This document shows, one piece after another, positions 22,131-24,559 of a DNA stretch of 24,559 nucleotides. The notes beneath the pieces were generated by a model that did not search any database, was not told where the DNA came from, and worked only from the letters and a program-made list of their open reading frames with translations. This DNA is from Nemertoderma westbladi. Lineage: Eukaryota > Xenacoelomorpha > Nemertodermatida > Nemertodermatidae. Each line of letters begins with the position of its first letter. Position 1 is the first letter of the stretch. The stretch is from positions 1-24,559 of the forward strand of contig JAUCBJ010008536.1 of assembly GCA_032718475.1 (NCBI GenBank), read 5' to 3'. A program made the position numbers and the translations under genes.

Positions 22131-22342
22131 CTTAACGCCACAAATAAAGGCCGCTATTCGCGTTATCTGGCGTATCCGCTATTTTGTAGCTCGTCGAAAG
22201 TTTCAGCAGGCTAGGGAACCATACGACGTGCGTGACGTCATGGAGCAGTACTCGCAAGGGCATCTAAACATGATGGTTCGGATAAAAGATTTACAGAGGC
22301 GGATAGACCAGACCTTAGGGAAATCGGGACAGCATCTATTAG
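22131..22342 (+). CDS. KCNQ (Kv7) potassium channel, one internal C-terminal exon
   Basis: Acceptor ttgttttcttattag|C, donor CTATTAG|gtaaga. It encodes (D)[18 protein letters not shown], then [20 protein letters not shown] and [19 protein letters not shown], ending [14 protein letters not shown]. This is the helix B / helix C region of Kv7 channels: calmodulin binding, PIP2-linked gating and the start of the tetramerising coiled coil. It is closest by eye to KCNQ1-type sequence ([23 protein letters not shown] in vertebrates). The exon starts in phase 2 and ends in phase 1. No other KCNQ exon was found in the window, so neighbouring introns exceed about 2.2 kb downstream, and upstream exons lie beyond the LINE or even beyond Notum. 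A LINE remnant sits in the following intron. Confidence 0.93.
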
Positions 22343-22579
22343 GTAAGATATATATATTACTGGATAATATATTACAATAATTGTGATGGGGTCCTGTGTT
22401 GGCCTCGGGATCCCGACTTTATGAGTGAGTTCCTACGCGCTGCCCGCTGACTGCTGGACCTAACCGAAGCACGGTAAATAAGAGAGTTTGTTTTGATGTT
22501 AATATTAATCAGTTAATCTTGATTGCACTTACTTACAGCAGTTACTTATGCATTTCTAGAGATAGGCGTATTCTTCACC

Positions 22580-23045
22580 GTACGGAACCTGATCGAACTT
22601 GACAAAATCAAAACGGCATTTCTAAAGCGGCTGTTATCACTCCACAAGAACTCATCCTCAACAATGGTGCACAAAATGGTCGGATGCGAAACATTCGCCC
22701 AAGAACTTTATAAGGAACACGCAAATATGTTCTCATCCGAAACATGGGAGCTATACTGCCAACACCGAAGGGAGAGAGAAGAAAACTTCACCGCACAATG
22801 CTACTCTGACGGTCCTGGTTTTACCTCCCATACGTGGCGTCTTGCCGGCCAACGGAACCGACACATAATAGCAAGAACGACGGTGCATGGATTCCACCAC
22901 AAGATATGTACAAAACAAACTACTGTATATTCCACGAACTGTCTCCTGAATGCTGCTGCAAATACTGCCACAAAAGCTCACAAGATCGATACCATGCAAT
23001 CAAATGCAAATCATGTCCATCGTTGTCCTTATTGGGACACTAACC
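22580..23045 (+). pseudogene. Decayed LINE ORF2 C-terminal region
   Basis: The first frame encodes ELDKIKTAFLKRLLSLHKN and HKMVGCETFAQELYKEH, then GFTSHTWRLAGQRNRHIIAR and GFHHKICT. At about 22915 the reading moves to another frame giving CIFHELSPECCCKYCHKSSQ followed by DRYHAIKCKSC, a cysteine knuckle-like end. This order is typical of the tail of non-LTR retrotransposon polyproteins. The frameshift and missing 5' part show it is dead. Family not assigned; it differs from the LINE at 20175-21537. Confidence 0.6.
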
Positions 23046-23252
23046 ACAAAAGTACCATAAATACAAATACATAAACCATAACTCACATTGTTCTCTAGCA
23101 TATTATTATCATTCATATTTATATATTTCTAGTTTGGACCGGTTTTATTTAAATTTTATTGAGAAATAAAAGTTTTATTACCCCGAAGAGGGGTGTACAG
23201 TAGTTTAAAAAAAAATTGCACTGTCCACTGTCTGATAGTGTACCGATAAAGG

Positions 23253-23282
23253 TGGCCTACTATATATATATATAGTAGGCCA
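23253..23282. repeat. 30-bp perfect palindrome
   Basis: tggcctac, (ta)7, gtaggcca: perfect dyad with no spacer. AT-rich core flanked by GC-rich arms, suitable for cruciform extrusion; the taggcctac word recurs elsewhere in the window. Confidence 0.95.
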
Positions 23283-24320
23283 TGCTACTACTGCTCTGGT
23301 TAATTATTGCCAACTGAGTGACTGCAAACACAACTATGGGCTGTGTGGAGTTTATTCTGAGTTACGCAATAATGGGTTGGGAGGATGGCTACCTACAAAA
23401 CAATATACAGTAGGTACTAAAGTATACTAACAGAACGCTTGCCCGACCTCGGTACTCAAACCCGACCACGGTTCCACCGGGTCACTGACCTTGGTGGGGA
23501 TAGCTGTTGGTGCCTCGCCCCCAGAACCACTACTTGCACGCCCCCTAGCGGCTTGAACTGCGGCTAGCTCATGCTCGACCACAGCATCAGTATATTGGTT
23601 ACTGCTGAGAATATTCTTAGCAACCCAATAACAGTATACATAGAGTTGGAAACCATCCCCACCCTTACTGGCTTAAAGATGCGATAAAACATACCACGAA
23701 CTACACCGCATTTGTAAGACTCATGGGCACACGCAGTGGCATTGAGAACGAGCCCAGTATCTGTAGGCTTGCAATACCACGCCGTTGAAAGAGCAGAGTT
23801 AACCCGACTGACAACCAAAACAAGAAAGGACAAGCGGCCCTCCACCTCCATCTCAAACTAAACTTGATAATAGGATGAAGGGCATTGACATCTCTCAGCT
23901 TCTCAGTGGGGTCGTTACTGCCAACGCTGCCCAGGATGGGACGGTCAATGATGGGAGCAAACAGGGTATGACTGTGTACAACCAGATATTGACGCGCCGC
24001 GCGAGCCCAATACACGTTCGCTGAATGACTGGCGTGAATTGTTTAAACATTTCAAAGTAATTTCTAGACACCCATTGCGGCCATTCTTGCAAAAGCTTGA
24101 AATGTATTACATTCAAACACGCAAGCTCGCTATCAGCAAGCAGAAACGTGATTGGTGTAAGTTTGTGGTGCTGCTTCCCAGTGGTTAGTTCCCTACAGAA
24201 CTCTCTCTTCATTTCAATACATATTTCTTCATATTTCTTCTCTTCATTTCTGTAAATTTCTCTCTACATTTCCTGGCTTGGCCTCCTGAGAATGCCTTCG
24301 GCTACAGGGCGAAACCTACC

Positions 24321-24346
24321 GATCAGCTGGCTGCTGCCAGCTGATC
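24321..24346. repeat. Perfect hairpin, 11-bp arms
   Basis: GATCAGCTGGC, loop TGCT, GCCAGCTGATC. It lies next to gggcgaaacc, which resembles the GAAA side of a hammerhead, but the CTGATGA side is not intact. Confidence 0.9.
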
Positions 24347-24559
24347 ATTGATTGCATGCAAAATCTAGGAGGTCCTCTTGTTCGCGCTTTCAGACCTTTG
24401 GCAGTTTAACCCGCCAAATTAAGATGTCTTCTAGATATTAAATCGCTTTTTAGCCTATGACAAGTATTTGATTCACTACACTAGTCGAAACCAATCCGTG
24501 CGCGACCATTCACCCGCTGGATATTCCCGGGAGATTGGGTTCGACGGTTTAATTTTATT

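Larger units (their letters stand above)
23075..24559. other. Right end, unassigned
   Basis: No recognised gene. Between 23564 and 24212 the minus strand carries three overlapping ORFs (95, 104 and 105 codons). The plus strand at about 23974-24185 is also open, encoding an Arg/Lys-rich segment. Composition is richer in GC than the neighbourhood. None matches a family I know; a decayed transposon or missed exon is possible. Palindromes are at 23253-23282 and 24321-24346. Confidence 0.3.

Noticed and set aside
24285-24320. Third hammerhead-like motif (ctgagaatgcc...gggcgaaacc)
   Set aside because: The core reads CTGAGAA, which breaks the invariant GA; no stem III or cleavage site could be drawn.

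Overview
The window looks like nuclear DNA of a metazoan, probably a marine invertebrate. It is AT-rich, has GT-AG introns, and carries decayed LINEs, a tRNA-derived SINE, foldback elements, minisatellites and long poly(G)/poly(C) runs. I cannot place the phylum. The genes recognised (Notum, ORC2, FAM177, a KCNQ channel exon, an aquaporin-11-like gene) are animal families. The SINE body resembles the Ceph domain known from invertebrate SINEs.

Layout. A single-exon aquaporin-11/12-like gene lies at 991-1782 (+). Repeat-bearing intergenic DNA follows, with a hammerhead-ribozyme-like motif at about 3308-3370. The centre of the window is a complete ten-exon Notum gene on the minus strand (coding 18216 down to 4460). 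I assembled it exon by exon from GT-AG sites and homology. The joined coding length is 1857 nt, exactly 618 codons plus stop, and all nine junctions keep phase. Two uninterrupted genes sit in its 7.2 kb fourth intron: an ORC2 lacking the usual N-terminal third (10281-11387, minus) and a FAM177-family gene (13537-14265, plus). Right of Notum are a candidate promoter, a LINE fragment that holds a foldback element and is flanked by ~108-bp direct repeats (20067-21649), one KCNQ exon on the plus strand (22131-22342), and a second LINE remnant (about 22580-23040).

Most striking signal. Notum intron 3 (16230-16741) is almost entirely a tandem array of its own 3' splice site. Fourteen copies of a 39/38/29-bp unit run from 16216 to 16690. 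Each repeats the AG acceptor plus the first 14 nt of exon 4 (the start of the GGWYC motif). The long units also carry a CTAAC/CTAAT branch-point-like sequence about 22 nt before the AG. Only the copy at the true exon continues open (TGC TAC); every upstream copy runs into an in-frame stop (usually TGC TAA). Skipping 13 decoy acceptors is therefore required for productive mRNA. The array is organised as a duplicated 213-bp block.

How the genes work together. There is no operon-like logic. Notum is a secreted Wnt deacylase, ORC2 acts in replication origin recognition, FAM177 is poorly characterised, and KCNQ is a voltage-gated K+ channel. Nesting of intronless ORC2 and FAM177 in a Notum intron suggests retroposition, but no poly(A) tail or target-site duplication was seen to prove it.
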